From Whalleya microplaca (Eukaryota > Ascomycota > Sordariomycetes > Xylariales > Xylariaceae): DNA of 64,000 nucleotides. A program made the position numbers and the translations under genes. Where the stretch lies: assembly GCA_022497155.1 (NCBI GenBank), contig MU385768.1, positions 1 through 64,000 on the forward strand. The letters are read 5' to 3'. Shown one piece after another: positions 44,527 through 57,000 of this stretch; within the stretch, counting starts at the first letter, position 1; each line of letters opens with the position of its first letter. The notes under the pieces were generated by a model, which searched no databases, was not told where the DNA came from, and saw only the letters and a program-made list of their open reading frames with translations.

Positions 44527-45658
44527 GTGGGTAAGTAAGGAGGCGGGGTAGGCAGGGAGGCAGGTAGGTAGGGAAGCAGATACTTAGGGGAGGCGATAGG
44601 GAGGCGATAGAGGAGGTAGTGAATTTCGTGGATAGGTGGATCGATGTGGATGGTACGTCTCTACTTGACCATCGACTGGTCTACTTATACGCCAGGCCGG
44701 TTGGTATTTGGTCACCAACGAACCCTGACATCATCGCGAAGTGTCACATTTCATATCACTATACCCCAAGGAAAACTCATTCATGTATGCAGTAATGTAG
44801 GTATCCCAATATACTGTCGGAAGTAATAATAAGTAGCCGGTAAAATAATTATGTGAATTGCCTGCCCACCAAGATATAAGCCCCAGTCCGAGTTCCAGTC
44901 CGAGTCCAGTCCAGTCCAGTTCAGTAACAGTCCCGTCCGTCCCTTTAGACCACGCCGAATACATAAGATGTAATGCCGAATCTTCGTTGCGCGAATTGGC
45001 TACATGTGTGAAAAGAGAATAAAAGGAAAAGATAGGTATAATGCAAATGCAATGATGATGATGATGAGGGAAAAAACGCAGCACGCCTCCCCTTCCCCCG
45101 TCCATCTCTCTCTGTGTCTCGTCTCTCGGTATGTGCCTAACTCCTTAAAAACCCACGAGGTATCATTGGAAAACAGGAACTCAGTTGCAGGGACACATTG
45201 GAAAGGGATAATAATGTATCGATAAAAAAAGACGACGCGAGATAAACAATAAGAAAAAAGAACCCAAGGCAACCCCCCTTCCCATCTGTTAATGTTAATG
45301 TTAACAGGCCCCGTGATGATAACCCCGTTTCCCGAGCACACTCCATGCCAGCCCGTCTTAAACTATCTTACGAAGAAGGTTAAATAAAGAACAGAAAAAA
45401 ATTGAAAAAGATCAAGAAGAAAACGCCGATATTGCCTCCCGAATAAAAGCCCTCAGAACCTCCATGATGCAAATGAAGATATAAAAGCCGCCCTGTGCGA
45501 GATGCCCCGCCTAGGATGATGAATGGAATGCCTCCTGAACCTCAACTCCTATATGGTCGAGGTCCGTAGACAATAGGAGAAAGCAAGAAAGCAAGGGGTA
45601 TGGCCACGCCGGAAAATGCTGAAACGCTCGCTGCCCAGGTGCTTCGATGTCTCGTTAC
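44527..45658. terminator. convergent 3' region of NPR3 and bHLH gene
   Basis: Just over 1.1 kb with no coding segment. AGGCAGGTAGGTAGGGAGG-like repeats lie at 44527-44620, TCCAGTCCGAG repeats near 44885-44925, and an ATG-rich run (ATGATGATGATGATG) near 45051-45067. AAATAAAG words near 45383 could serve the minus-strand message. Confidence 0.45.
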
Positions 45659-47275
45659 TCAATCATGCGTGAGATCCATGCCGAATTCATCCTCCTCCTT
45701 GAAGTTGATCGATGCAGGACCACTGCCGTCGTCATCAGGGTCGTTCCAAAATTGGCCAGCGTCACCCATATCCCCGCCAAGATCAACCGTATCGCGGTCA
45801 TCGGGACTCAGAGAAGTGACGGCCGTTCCGGGTTCGACTCCGTTCAGGGAGTCTCCTCGGTAGTCAGTATGTTGAGGCACGCGGAGACCAGATCCGGCGA
45901 AGCGCGTGTATGAGAAAGTGTGTGGACCGTTCTTGGTCATCGCCTCCATCAGCTCCGTCTGCATGCGCTTCTCATCCTCGGTGAGCTCGAAAGGAATGCT
46001 GCCACCAAGTTCTGCAATAGAATTGATGAGTTCCTCTTGCTGTTGAAGTTTGAGGTGCAGCATCCACATAAGATCCCTAGTCCAGCTGACTGCGCCGTTG
46101 AGGATATCACCCTTGTTGGGACCCTTGTCCTTTTCCTCAAGAGGAAGACCGGTAGTGATATTGCCGGCGCCAGTGGCCCGTTTCGCACCCGGACCGGCCA
46201 ACCCCGACGTTGCCTGTACTGGATGGGACATTCCAGTAAGGCTAGGCGACAGAGGTGTCCCATTTTGTATGAGTTTCCGGATCTTCTCGTCTTCCAGTCT
46301 GTGAGGAGGCACAAGCTTGCTGAGGTCCTGGATCCTTTCGTTAATATTGTCCCTGCGACGTCGCTCAACAAGGTTATGCGACTCCCGGCGCCGCTTCCTC
46401 TTCATCTCCTGGGACGATACGGCATTGGGCGTGTTTAATTTAGCCGGCATGGAAGTGCCTCCCTTGATCATCACGTCTGTGATTTGTGGATTCGGCATGC
46501 CATGTTGCATTGGCGAAGAGAAAGTCGAGCCCGGAAACGAGGACAAGCTGTTAGGGGTGTGCATCCATTGGCCTGATGGAGACTTCTCCTGGTGGCCATT
46601 CGGTGTTCGGATCGGCTGTGCACCAAATCCTGGCGACTCCCGCGTGTTCATAGAGAGCTGGGACATGGCCGCTGCGGTCTTGGGGGTAAGTGGACTTCGG
46701 TTGTTGGAGGCTTTACGTTGCATGTTCTGGGGGAGCTGGCCACGGGATTTGGTGTTCAGGTAGTTGGGGTCGTTACTTTCATTATTCATATCGGAGCCAG
46801 CCATAGGGGAACCAGAGTATGATACTGGGGACTGGAGCGAGTTGCCGAATTGTTGAGGATGTTGCATTTGTCGGAATTGCGCCTGGTTGAAGTTTTGCAC
46901 AAAGGGACTCTGAATCGGATCGCCATCCGGGGTATGGGAGAATCCATTGATGTGCGACTGGTCCATCTGTAATCCATGGTTGTTCTGGTGCGACTGGTAG
47001 ATCCCTTGCTGGAAACCCATGTTCATGTCGTTCATGCCACCGAAATCCTGTCCTTGATTGTGCATGCCGTTCTGGTTGGGTATAGAGTCGGTCGGACTAC
47101 CCAGACCGTCAAGCAGCTCGTCATCGCCAAAGAAGCCATTCGAGGCATTGTTGTTTCCGTTGAAGTTGTTGGAGTACGATGCTCCATATGTTCCGCCCAT
47201 GGCCAGCTCGCTCGGATTGACGCCGTTGCTGTTGCTCTGGCCCCCGCCAAATTGGTTAAAGGCGTGTTGCGCCAT
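45659..47275 (-). CDS. bHLH transcription factor with extended loop
   Basis: Nuclear DNA-binding regulator; 538 residues in one exon. The N-terminal 280 residues are Asn/Gln/Gly/Ser-rich, as in fungal activators. The basic region ESHNLVERRRRDNINERI (about residues 298-315) keeps the His, Glu and Arg that read an E-box. Helix 1 ends QDLSKLVPP. The loop is unusually long, about 60 residues, and includes SPSLTGMSHP and KRATGAGNI. Helix 2 opens with GPNKGDILNGAVSWTRDLMW near residue 385, and a heptad-like extension LHLKLQQQEELINSIAELGG may be a short zipper. The pattern, with PNKG before helix 2, resembles the Rtg3/MITF group more than Ino2/Ino4 or sterol regulators. The C-terminus is acidic. The leader upstream is long and contains several short upstream frames. 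Convergent with NPR3. Confidence 0.9.
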   Translation of the reverse strand: MAQHAFNQFGGGQSNSNGVNPSELAMGGTYGASYSNNFNGNNNASNGFFGDDELLDGLGSPTDSIPNQNGMHNQGQDFGGMNDMNMGFQQGIYQSHQNNHGLQMDQSHINGFSHTPDGDPIQSPFVQNFNQAQFRQMQHPQQFGNSLQSPVSYSGSPMAGSDMNNESNDPNYLNTKSRGQLPQNMQRKASNNRSPLTPKTAAAMSQLSMNTRESPGFGAQPIRTPNGHQEKSPSGQWMHTPNSLSSFPGSTFSSPMQHGMPNPQITDVMIKGGTSMPAKLNTPNAVSSQEMKRKRRRESHNLVERRRRDNINERIQDLSKLVPPHRLEDEKIRKLIQNGTPLSPSLTGMSHPVQATSGLAGPGAKRATGAGNITTGLPLEEKDKGPNKGDILNGAVSWTRDLMWMLHLKLQQQEELINSIAELGGSIPFELTEDEKRMQTELMEAMTKNGPHTFSYTRFAGSGLRVPQHTDYRGDSLNGVEPGTAVTSLSPDDRDTVDLGGDMGDAGQFWNDPDDDGSGPASINFKEEDEFGMDLTHD

Positions 47276-48374
47276 CGCGTTGGTACCAGGCTGGTGGGAG
47301 ATTGCGAAAAGCTGCTCCCGGGTATAAAAAGTATAGTGATTATGCGGTTATGCTATCAATCGGTTATCGCCACTGCAAGCGACCAAATATTTCCGAGCTT
47401 CGTCGCACAGATGAGGGAACTTCTGCTATAGTCGAGAGAGACCGAGTCAGCCCCGCACTTTGTAGTTGGGTAGAAGGGACTGGATGTCACAGTGAGGGAT
47501 GCGGGGACAATCGGTATCGTGTAGCGTGCAACAGATAAGACAAGACGATGTGGTGCAGTGCGAAACACGAGGGAAACAAACAATATGTTGCGAAACCACG
47601 CGCGACAGAGACAGCCCAAGTACAATAAAGAAAAAATGGGAACAATACCAACCTCGGTTGACTGACTGACTATGCGCAGTTGGGTGAATATATCGTTTAC
47701 CACGAATTACGTGGCCATGCAGATGGACAGTAGTGTCGCAGGAAGAAGCCGAATAATTCACTGACAGAGCAGTCGAGCTCTATATAGAAGCGGGATCCGG
47801 GGACGGCAATAAAGAACTTGTCAAGAGCCTGTTGGGTGTTGGTCAGAAATAAGACGAGTCGAGAATTGGGATGGTCCTCTTTTTTGTCTCCGGGTGCTGA
47901 GTCGATGCAAGTGTCCGAGTCGCGGAAGACGGAACGATGATGTACGTACCAGCTGTGAATGCGCGCAACCAAAGCGCAAACCAAGGGAAGAAGGGTTGTC
48001 GGTGGGGCTATGGCTTGGGTTCGTTGAATTAGTGGGAAGAGGAGGAGAAGTGGCGGAGGCGGAATAAAAAGAGATGAATAGAAGTCTAAGTTTTGATGTC
48101 TCGAGCAGGTTGGCTGGAGAAGGGATATTGTGCGCAGCCTCCAATGGCTCAAAGGCGGTATAGTTGCTAACTAAGAAGTAAGACTGGGTGACCCTCGGTG
48201 ATTCTGACCTCAGAAGCAGCTGTGTGTAGTATCTTGTACGATAGAGGCTAAAGCGATGGGACCTGTCAGACAGTAAGCCCCGGAGGCAAGGGCGGGTTTA
48301 ATCGGCTCTCGGACGTAATCAATCACACAGGGATTGATGGATCGTATATCGGAATCGTATACCAGGAGCGTGTG

Positions 48375-48482
48375 TAGATGTATGTATGGGTGGATGGATG
48401 TATATATGTATGTGTGTATGCGTGTATGTGTGTGTGTATATAGGTGTGTGTGTGTATGAGTGTGTGTATGTGTGTATGTATA
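48375..48482. repeat. TG-rich imperfect microsatellite
   Basis: About 108 bases of alternating purine and pyrimidine built from TGTATG and TGTG units. It lies about 1.1 kb upstream of the bHLH start codon. Confidence 0.9.
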
Positions 48483-48836
48483 AAAGGCCGATGGCGAGTG
48501 GGTGGTTGGGATGTTATTATTCGCTAAGTGTGCACCAAGTTTCCCCAGAATTTGAGTAAAAAGGATTCGAAGTTCAGGTCGAGGCGGTAAAGGAAGAGTG
48601 CGGACGGCGGGTACTTGAGCCCTTGAGAAAATAGGTAGGTTTTATTATGTTAGCCTAGCAGCAAGCGCAGGGCTTTTTTTTTTTGACAGTTGCTAAGCTG
48701 TTCAGTCAGATAAAGAGGGCGTAGGTAGTAAAAGTGACTAGGCGTTGGGCGAAGCTGGCTATGTCCGATGACTCGTTGATTGTACAAGCCAGAAAAAGAA
48801 GTCGATAGATCAGATACGACAGACCGACGCAGGTCG

Positions 48837-48868
48837 TGTGAATGTGAATGTGAATGTGAATGTGAATG
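48837..48868. repeat. (GTGAAT)n tandem repeat
   Basis: Five copies of the hexamer GTGAAT with a degenerate end, in the far upstream region of the bHLH gene. Confidence 0.9.
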
Positions 48869-51800
48869 CTAATGCTTAGGACAATGGGAGTTGATGATGA
48901 AGGGAATCGCGGTGAGTCCGGTCCTGGTCCCAAGAGGCGGTCGAGAGAGAGCTGCACAGGGAATTGCTGTTGTTGGACACGAAGGGCCTGTAGGATAATG
49001 CAAATGCGAATGCACCGTTTGTGTGAATCCTTGGAAGTTGAAGATGGTGGATGGGCTGCGGCGGCTGATTGGCTGCCTAGAGAAAGCCTTGGAAACCTCG
49101 GGCGAATCCCCTGCGAGTTCCTAGCCAAAGCTCAGCACCCACTGGCTTTTCAAGTCTCAAAGCTGGCCTTTGAAGTTGCCAGGCGTCGTTGCAGCACTTG
49201 AGGCGTTGCAGGCGGGCAAAAAGCCAACCAGACGCTAATGTAGTGGGCTCAAGCTTGAATTATAGTAAATTATAGTTAGGTACCTGTAATGCAATAGGCA
49301 CCTGTAGCGAGTGGCTGTTCCGACTTCCGCTTGACCCCACGGAAGAGCCAAAAGGGCAAAAGGAACGGAATACACGTATGTAACCAAGGGTAGGTAGGAC
49401 CCTGAAGATGCAAGATGACGGTGTATTATCGGAGCTTTTCGGCCGTCCAAGATGACGCTGACACGCTTACACACAGTCGCGCCCAGATCGTTAGCGCCGC
49501 AACTCGGCCTCGACGGTTTGGCTGACGGCTGTGTACAATTTATAATATAGTGTCGCGACCTTGATAAGGCAGTCGACGAGGTCCAAGACAGGCAGGCAGG
49601 TTGGCCACTCGGTCCATGTAAATGAAGTGCCCCAACTTGTTGATGGAGATGCGTTGCAGTGTCGGCGCGATGGTATCCCGACGATGAGCGATGGCCAGAT
49701 GGTGGTAGTGGTAGGTATATCCTGGATCAGATCTTCTGCCGGGTTGATCGCTGTCGCATTGAACGTCGATGGCCCCGCGCTTAACTTGATTAGATAGAGT
49801 CTTGCCGAGGGATGCGGTGCGCGGTAGACTGATAAGCGATAACCAAGTCCCTATCAGACAGAACCTTATTTCTTGTTTCGAATCTTTTGTGGTATCCTCA
49901 CTTATCGTTGCTCACTTATAGACAATCGATAGTCGCATCGAGCTTATGACGTCGCAAAAAGTGGTAACAGTTAACTTCTGTTGTTTGTTAGGGAAAGTTG
50001 CTTGGATTATGGTGATGTCTCTTAGGAAGTCAACTGACTGACTGGATAAATTCGTATTGATGGCTTTGCTCTACAACCAGAGAAGGGATGATAACAATGT
50101 TCGCTTATGATGATACAACCCAGGTGCAGGTCGTGTCTTTTATATTTCAACATCGACCAACGCCTAAAAATACACACCAAGAGAGATGACAAGCCCCCCC
50201 CTACTGAGCCATCCCACTCTATCCGAGCGCGGTGCAGGTGCGTCTCCTGACTATTGCGTACTTGGACGAGTTCCCAGTTTGGTTGGTGTGGGTGTGTAGG
50301 GAGGCAGCGGAAGAGGTGTCTAACTGTCTACAAAGCTAATTACCCCATGGCCCATGGTGAGCCACGACGCAATACTCTATCTTATCGTCAGAATATCGTA
50401 ATCAAGGGTGGCTTTGCCGGAAAGCAAAGGGTGGTTAGCCTTGAGCCTCGTGATCTGGCCGAAGTCATCCAACCCACCTAGGTAAGACACCAATCCCACC
50501 CTTTCTTTTCCTGGTTGATAACAAGGGCATGGGAAAGTGTGGGTAAGGAAAGATGGGATTCTGCACATTCCGGACCATAAAGCCACCCTGGCTAACCTTG
50601 CGAAGATTGCCAAGAACTCATCCGTAGTCTATCCGTAGTCCTCCGCTTTGACTCACCAGCCCATCGAGGACCCAGCTTTGCTTGACTGACTTGATAGATT
50701 TGACCGGCCAAAAGTGGTAATTCCTGTCACTTGTGCAAGGCACCCGCTCACAACCTGGTCTTCATTTCCATTCTATTCGATAGCCCCCTCGAAGCATGCA
50801 ACCGTTTCGAGCCTCATTAGAACAGACTCGTTCGATGCCAGATGAGCAGGATCTAAGACGTCGCATTGCATAGCTACCTGGAAGAGCCATCTTGCAGGTA
50901 GATCCTTGTGGAGAGGCCTCTTCAAGAGCATCAAAAGAAATCACCTAGGCCACCTCGACGGAAATTCTCTCCGACCTTAGTGGACAGATAGTCCGCTTAA
51001 TGAGGCAGAAGCCCGATAGCCTACTAGTACGTTATTAGAGCGTGTTGCGCGGCAGAAGCGCGTCTCGCAGCATATCGTATTGCAGAGCCGATGAAGTCAT
51101 CCTCTTTCAGAGATGGGTCCCCTTCAAGTATCATCTATAACCAAGGAGGGGCAGATCCCCGGGGCATGTTATACATATGTCGAGCTATAGTATGTCGAGC
51201 GGAAGCACTTCAGGGTTCTTTGATGGCCCGGTCCGATGTAACGCAACAGTGGTTTTGTTATTGCGCTGCTGCAAAGGTTCTCGAAGTCGACTGCCGCTTG
51301 CCCAGGACGATCCGCAAGGCCACCTGCAGGCTCCCATCCCCCAGTCTCGGACGGGCCAATCACCCAGTAGCGCAACCAGCAATTTGGACGTCCTTTAACA
51401 AGGTTTGAATAGCGTCCGTTCGGTATCGTGCGTGATTTGGTAATCCTAGCTGCGTGCTCCCCTATTATGCGGGATGTGCTACCTAGATTGCAGTTCCATG
51501 GAGGCTGTCTTGCCTGAAGTTCTAGTTCACCAAGATGATAGGCGGAATAAGCAAGCTATAGATCTCCAACGTCGCGCAAACCCCGCCATTGCCGCTACGA
51601 TCCCTTCAGCATTAATGATAATGATAATCTATATGTAGGTGACATGGGGCTACCAATAAAGAGCTACGTTCTAGACCTAGTACATATCGAGGATGACAGT
51701 TTTTGCGGACCGGCATAATAGACTATTTACTATACAATCCTCAAATATAATCCAGCATTTGTCATCGAACAACACACGATGTTTTCTCTATAAGGCTCTC

Positions 51801-51984
51801 GAATTTCGGCAATACCTACGCATTCTGCCTAGTCCTCCCAAGGTGAACGGACATTAAAACATTTGATTATTATAAGGGTGTGTGGATGTAGATCGCATAT
51901 TATCTGGATAGGCTGTTATTATGAACACTAATTGCCACGCGGTCACGTCTGCATCCTGAGCGAGTCTCCAAAACATGTGAAGAG

Positions 51985-52004
51985 GAAGAGAGAGAGAGAG
52001 AGAG
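51985..52004. repeat. (GA)n microsatellite
   Basis: About 20 bases of GA dinucleotides in intergenic DNA. Confidence 0.9.
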
Positions 52005-52214
52005 CGCAGTCCATCACAATAGGGTGCAGTGTTGGTTGCATCGGGAAAGACACAACTAGGAGTATGCTACATGAAACGAAGCTCAGATGGAACAAGCCAT
52101 CCTCTCCCGGGGCTTTTCAAAACATTATGACGCTGCTGCCCTCCATAACAGCACGAAACAGTACGAGGCAGGAGGACATACCTGATATTGCTGCCGCCAA
52201 CTTAAGGGTAACAT

Positions 52215-52270
52215 GTGCGTGTGTGCGTGAGTGAGTGTGTGTGTGTGTGTGTGTCTGAGAGTGTGTGTGC
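52215..52270. repeat. (GT)n imperfect microsatellite
   Basis: GT dinucleotides interrupted by single changes, then a second GTGTGTGTG run. It lies about 650 bases before the SFT2 start. Confidence 0.9.
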
Positions 52271-52440
52271 TCTCATTAAGGGAGGACTATAATGTGTGTA
52301 CCCGTTCCCATCCATACCATACCCATTGGTGAAAAGCCACATGCGGGATGCATGTGGTCGGCCAATAGCGCAGAGCAGAGAGGGAGGTCTCATTAGGTCC
52401 CCACTCGCACAGACCATCACATCGTCATAATTGCCCAGCT

Positions 52441-52490
52441 ATAGGTAGGCAATAGGTGGGCAATAGGTGGGCAATAGGTGGGCAATAGGT
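52441..52490. repeat. 11-base minisatellite
   Basis: Tandem units of AATAGGTGGGC, three perfect and one with GTAGGC, followed by a partial unit. No spacers lie between units. Confidence 0.9.
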
Positions 52491-52896
52491 AAAACTGCCA
52501 TATCGGCACCCGCCTTCCCGTGCTGCCCGTGGCTGATGGGCCATGGCTGATGAGAGAGATACGTACCCCGTTGCAGCCTTTTAGCTCTTACGTACTCCAC
52601 CACACCCGTTTTTAGTGCTTCCACGAACGCGACCATCGCAACGACACATCTTGCGTAAATCAACAAGCAACAACGTCTCCAACCATCGCCCAGCTCTAAC
52701 TGAACAAGGAGGGGTCACTCGACACACCCGGTGGCATCCATTACAAAGTCGATTCCTCCGATTAATCTGCCCCATAAATCCCCATAGAATACGACGAGCC
52801 CGACATCATCACCTTGCACATTGCGATCGCGACACACACCGAGTAGCCGTTAGCTGAGCCGGAGCCCGGACAACGGGAAAACATCACCATAGAACC

Positions 52897-54077
52897 ATGG
52901 CATCCTCCTCCTTCCGAGAGTCCATGAACTCTCTAGGCTGGTCGCGTCGCGGCGAGGAGTACACCACCGCCAACACGAACCAGCAGTCTGGACTGCTCTC
53001 CTCGATCAAGTCGCTGAACCCCTTCGGAGACCGTGGCTATGTCCAATTACCTACCACCGAGAGCGCCGGCGCTCCCTTGCCAGCTAGCACGCGTCGCGAG
53101 GAGGAGGAAGGGTGGTTTGCCCGTAAGTCCTAAAGTCCCACCCTGTCTTTCACCTTAACCCACAAACGGCTCCTCGCCCCTGCAGTGGGTGCCTTGACGG
53201 GCGACATGTGCAGTTTCCGCGAGGCATGTCTCACTCATGCACATGGACGAGGCGACCCACCAGCTATAACCCAGGAGCTGACTTAAGATCGTCTTTTAAT
53301 GAATCTATAGTGAGCCGTTGGGATCGATTGCTAATCTTCGGCGCCTGCAACCTGGGTGCTCTCGCCTGCTTCGTGCTCTGCTTTGCCCTATGGCCGATCC
53401 TCATGACCAAACCGCGGAAATTTGTTATCTTGTAAGGCCAAGACCCTCTTTTTAGTTCCCGTCTTCTTGTTACCCCTGTCAGCCTGTCCTTGTGGCCAGA
53501 ACATGGCTTCTCAAGAATATGAGATGAGATGTAGATCTCTGCAAGAAGCCGTCGATGCATATGTGACAATCTTGCATGACAGGGCGGATGATCATCCGGT
53601 GGATCTAACCTTGTTTCTTATCCTATCTTTTCGTCCTATCTTTCTCTTCTCTGGACTCGCATTAGACCTGTTTTGGAGTCAAACATCTCTAGAATAGTCA
53701 CTGACGGTCTAACACCTGCAGATGGTCCTTCGGCTCCGTTTTATTCCTTTCCTCCTTCGCGGCCATGATGGGTCCTGTAGCCTATGTCCGGCACCTCACC
53801 TCCGGGTCCCGCCTACCATTTACTGCAGCTTACTTCGGGTCTATTGCCTTAACAATATATTTCTCCGTAGGGGTAAGTCAATAGTTAATGATGACGGCGA
53901 ACTCCATTCGCTGACCGGTAGCAGCTTCAAAATACTGTCCTCACCCTAATTTCTGCCATCATCCAGATGGCATGTCTTCTTTGGTACCTTGTCAGTTATT
54001 TTCCGATGGGCTCAAGCGGTCTTCGTCTCGCCACCAGCTTCGGTGCTAGGAGAGCTGCAGCTTGGATGACCGGCTAG
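52897..54077 (+). CDS. SFT2: Golgi traffic membrane protein Sft2
   Basis: Got1/Sft2-family protein of late Golgi membranes, involved in fusion of endosome-derived vesicles with the Golgi. Exons 52897-53122, 53311-53431, 53722-53872 and 53925-54077 give 216 residues, the yeast length. The soluble N-terminus (MASSSFRESMNSLGWSRRGE) leads to GWFALSRWDRLLIFGACNLG, the family signature made by the first junction. Four membrane segments follow: ACFVLCFALWPIL, the segment around VILWSFGSVLFLSSFAAMMG, PFTAAYFGSIALTIYFSVG and TVLTLISAIIQMACLLWYLV. The end is SYFPMGSSGLRLATSFGARR and MTG. Introns 1 and 2 are 188 and 290 bases, several times longer than elsewhere in the window, while intron 3 is 52. Confidence 0.94.
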
Positions 54078-57000
54078 AGTGCCGGCCGGTACTGTACACT
54101 AGGATTGGGAATATCGTATGATATCTCGACCGGAAAGAGGTTGATATTGTTCATTCGTCGAAATCGTCGCCGTCCGCCGAATCACTTCGGCGACATGGAA
54201 TTGTTCATATGACCCAACGATGCCGGTGAGAGATCGGATCCATTCAAAGCTCATGTTTTTCCGCAGGTCCGGCTACGACGATCGAGAATCGATTGATGGA
54301 ACTGTTCATGTAGGAACTGGGATCTGATTAGTGGTGAATACGGTGAAAGCTTCTCGTTGCGGAATGTTACGGAATGCTCCTTATCAAACGACTCATATAG
54401 CCTGGGATAGCATTTTCACGACCTGAAGCGCAATTATGAATTCTAAAAAGGTGTTCAATAATGTTCATCTTCTGAATATTGATCCATCTTTCGAATATTG
54501 ATCCTCCTCTACCTTTTTCGTTATTTACCCCGAGACATATTGTATGATATGAATGTCACCTCTCTGTGTTAGGTGTTTCTACCGGCGACTGCCTTATTTT
54601 CTAGCATTCGGGGGTGAGACAGAACTTTGGAGGATACCGCGGCTGCATATTCGTCGTGGGTGCCTGACTATCAACTCTTAAGACTACTGCTAATCCGTAA
54701 GTCATGTCTTATTGTGAGGAAGACTGGCATCAAGGAGGCGAGCTAAGCATTGCTAACATAGCTATATTGTTGATCAATGACGAAAAGGGACACCTAGTTG
54801 CACGATTCTTCAAAGAGCATGACTTCGCCTGTCTGCGCACTGGACCGGGATATGCTCATATTGAATCAAGAGCTTTCATAAATGTCGCTCCATCTTGCTC
54901 CAGTCGTCGGGGAATTTCTTCAATATGCTCTCGGTATATTATGAACGGTCGTTCAAGTCTCGGATCATCGTTTCTGCTACCCCAGTAGAAGCTCTCAAAC
55001 TACATCTACGAGTCTAGACCTGAGTGGCACCTGGGGCAGGTGCACTGAGCGCTCAATTAGGCCACATTGGGAACTGGCATTGACGGGAGGGTGCCCCGAC
55101 TCCCGGAATGCAGATATGTTACTATTAATAAATATCAGCGTAGATATTGGCATGCTAAGCCAGGCTTATATGCCAGGCTTATATGACGAGACCCATGCTG
55201 GCTAATGCCTAGGAACACCAGAGGCAAGCCGGCCGGCGCATCGAGGTAAATCCGGAACGACGCACGACAAGAGACGAAGCTATCCAAAAGGAGAAGACGG
55301 AACAATATGATGGTGATTTTGGTAAATTTTCAATTATGCCGTCTACTCAATGCGATGCTAGCAGCACCTGTGTGACCTGGAATGCTTTATGTAGTTATTG
55401 ACTGGAACATTAGCAAAGTACCATCCGGAATAAAAGGGTATTATGAACCTTGCTATTACTGTCACCTACTTTATTTACCTGGTTGGACTATGGCAGATGA
55501 GATTCTACCTCGAGCCTGGATTCATATTGCAGTTTCATTGCCTACATTGACTGTAATAATTGGCAAGCTTCAACATACTAAAAGTGGAAAGTGGTTGGCT
55601 TCGCGCCTTGGCTTTTTACTTAAAGACGTTCAAACTTGTCCCACTTGGACGATGGATGGCGGGGCAAAGGGACCTCGGATTTTGGTTACTGGACGAAGAT
55701 GCCTGAAATATGGAAGCTATTCACCATTGCCTAATGGATCAAATCAGCTTTGTTTGGCGTATTTGAGCAAGTCATTTTATTTCCAAGAACAAACAAGCAA
55801 ATGTATCCAGAAGGCCTTACTACTATAGCAAGCCTCGTACATTAATAATAAGATATGGTGATCCCACAAAGTTTCTTCGCTATCTAAGCCTGGCAGCTAA
55901 TAATAAAGATGGGAGGAAGAAGGAATTGATTGGCATGCCCCTCATCTCGGCCTGGTACCTCGTGTCAAAACTTATTAGATATACAGCGCGGGTAAAACAT
56001 AGCCGATTCATATTCGTGCATCTCCACAGGACGTGTGAGTTCTGTTCATATGTAAGTAGGTATGTATGTACATATACGACGAGAGACACAAAAGAGCACA
56101 ATAGCACACAAACAATCAAGCTGATTAAATTCGCTACCGTTTTCAGTTATGTATTACGATTATCATTCTTCATTACCCGCCTATGAATCAGCATGGGATA
56201 CATGTAATTTGGTCTACCTAGGTAGGAGTGAATGATACTAGCACTAGCAAAAGTGTTGTACATACATACTGTCGACGTAAGTAATGGTAGCAATGAAGAG
56301 CTACCTATCTCGTGTTCAACCCTTGATCGAGTGCTGGTACATTCTGAAAATGAACACTGGAAGCCTAACCGTACTGCTAGATTGAACACAGAATCAATCT
56401 GTTTTCAGGCAGTTGTTTGTGTATTGACAACCGCGGTGGTTCGTGCCATATATTATCTGTTCACTCAGTTCGTCTTACACGAGCTATCGCTGCTAGTAAT
56501 CCCTCAATAGGTACCTAGGTAGGTTGGTATCATTGCAGCCTTGCTACAGGTACCTACCTACTTCACTGTACATACATACCATCACCGGTGAGCAGTACAT
56601 ACCTACCTTACATATTTGAGGCGGGTTAGGATGCCAGTACACACATAGGTAGGTACTTTGAACTCGAGACTTCCCCGGGCCTGTAGTGATCCTGTGGACC
56701 AGCCATATTCCAATATTCAGCTATCCAAGACATGTCGTTAATAAGGAACCTCATTTGCTGATTTCGTCAACGCTATAACAAACTACCTGCCCGAAACTCA
56801 AATATAGCTCGCTACACATGTCAAGCGTTTTTACTTCAATAAGTAGTGGCATCCATTAATTAACATTTGATTGATGAGCTTAGGGCAGTACCTAGCAGCA
56901 ATCAAGTATATACGTACCTGGTAACCTTTACTTTTCCCCAAATTCTCCATAAATCGCAGAATTGAATGTAAGCAAGTACCTGAAGTTTTCAGTTAGTGGA

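Larger units (their letters stand above)
47276..52896. other. long intergenic stretch upstream of bHLH gene and SFT2
   Basis: About 5.6 kb between two genes read away from each other. The left part to about 48.2 kb is probably the bHLH leader, with several short minus-strand frames and a possible CAG acceptor at about 47299. Repeats listed separately lie at 48375-48482, 48837-48868, 51985-52004, 52215-52270 and 52441-52490. Frames between 49.5 and 51.4 kb (for example 50254-50481 and 51091-51408) are short and unrecognised. The last 300 bases form the SFT2 leader. Confidence 0.5.

Noticed and set aside
52441..52490. CRISPR-like array
   Set aside because: Units are 11 bases with no spacers and the organism is a eukaryote; it is a minisatellite.
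54704..55020. Possible gene with an acidic N-terminal stretch
   Set aside because: All three frames look equally plausible across 54890-54960, no consistent splice solution was found, and the family is unknown.
55382..55828. 148-codon open frame (+)
   Set aside because: AT-rich, no recognisable motif, and a second frame across 55650-55850 looks at least as protein-like.
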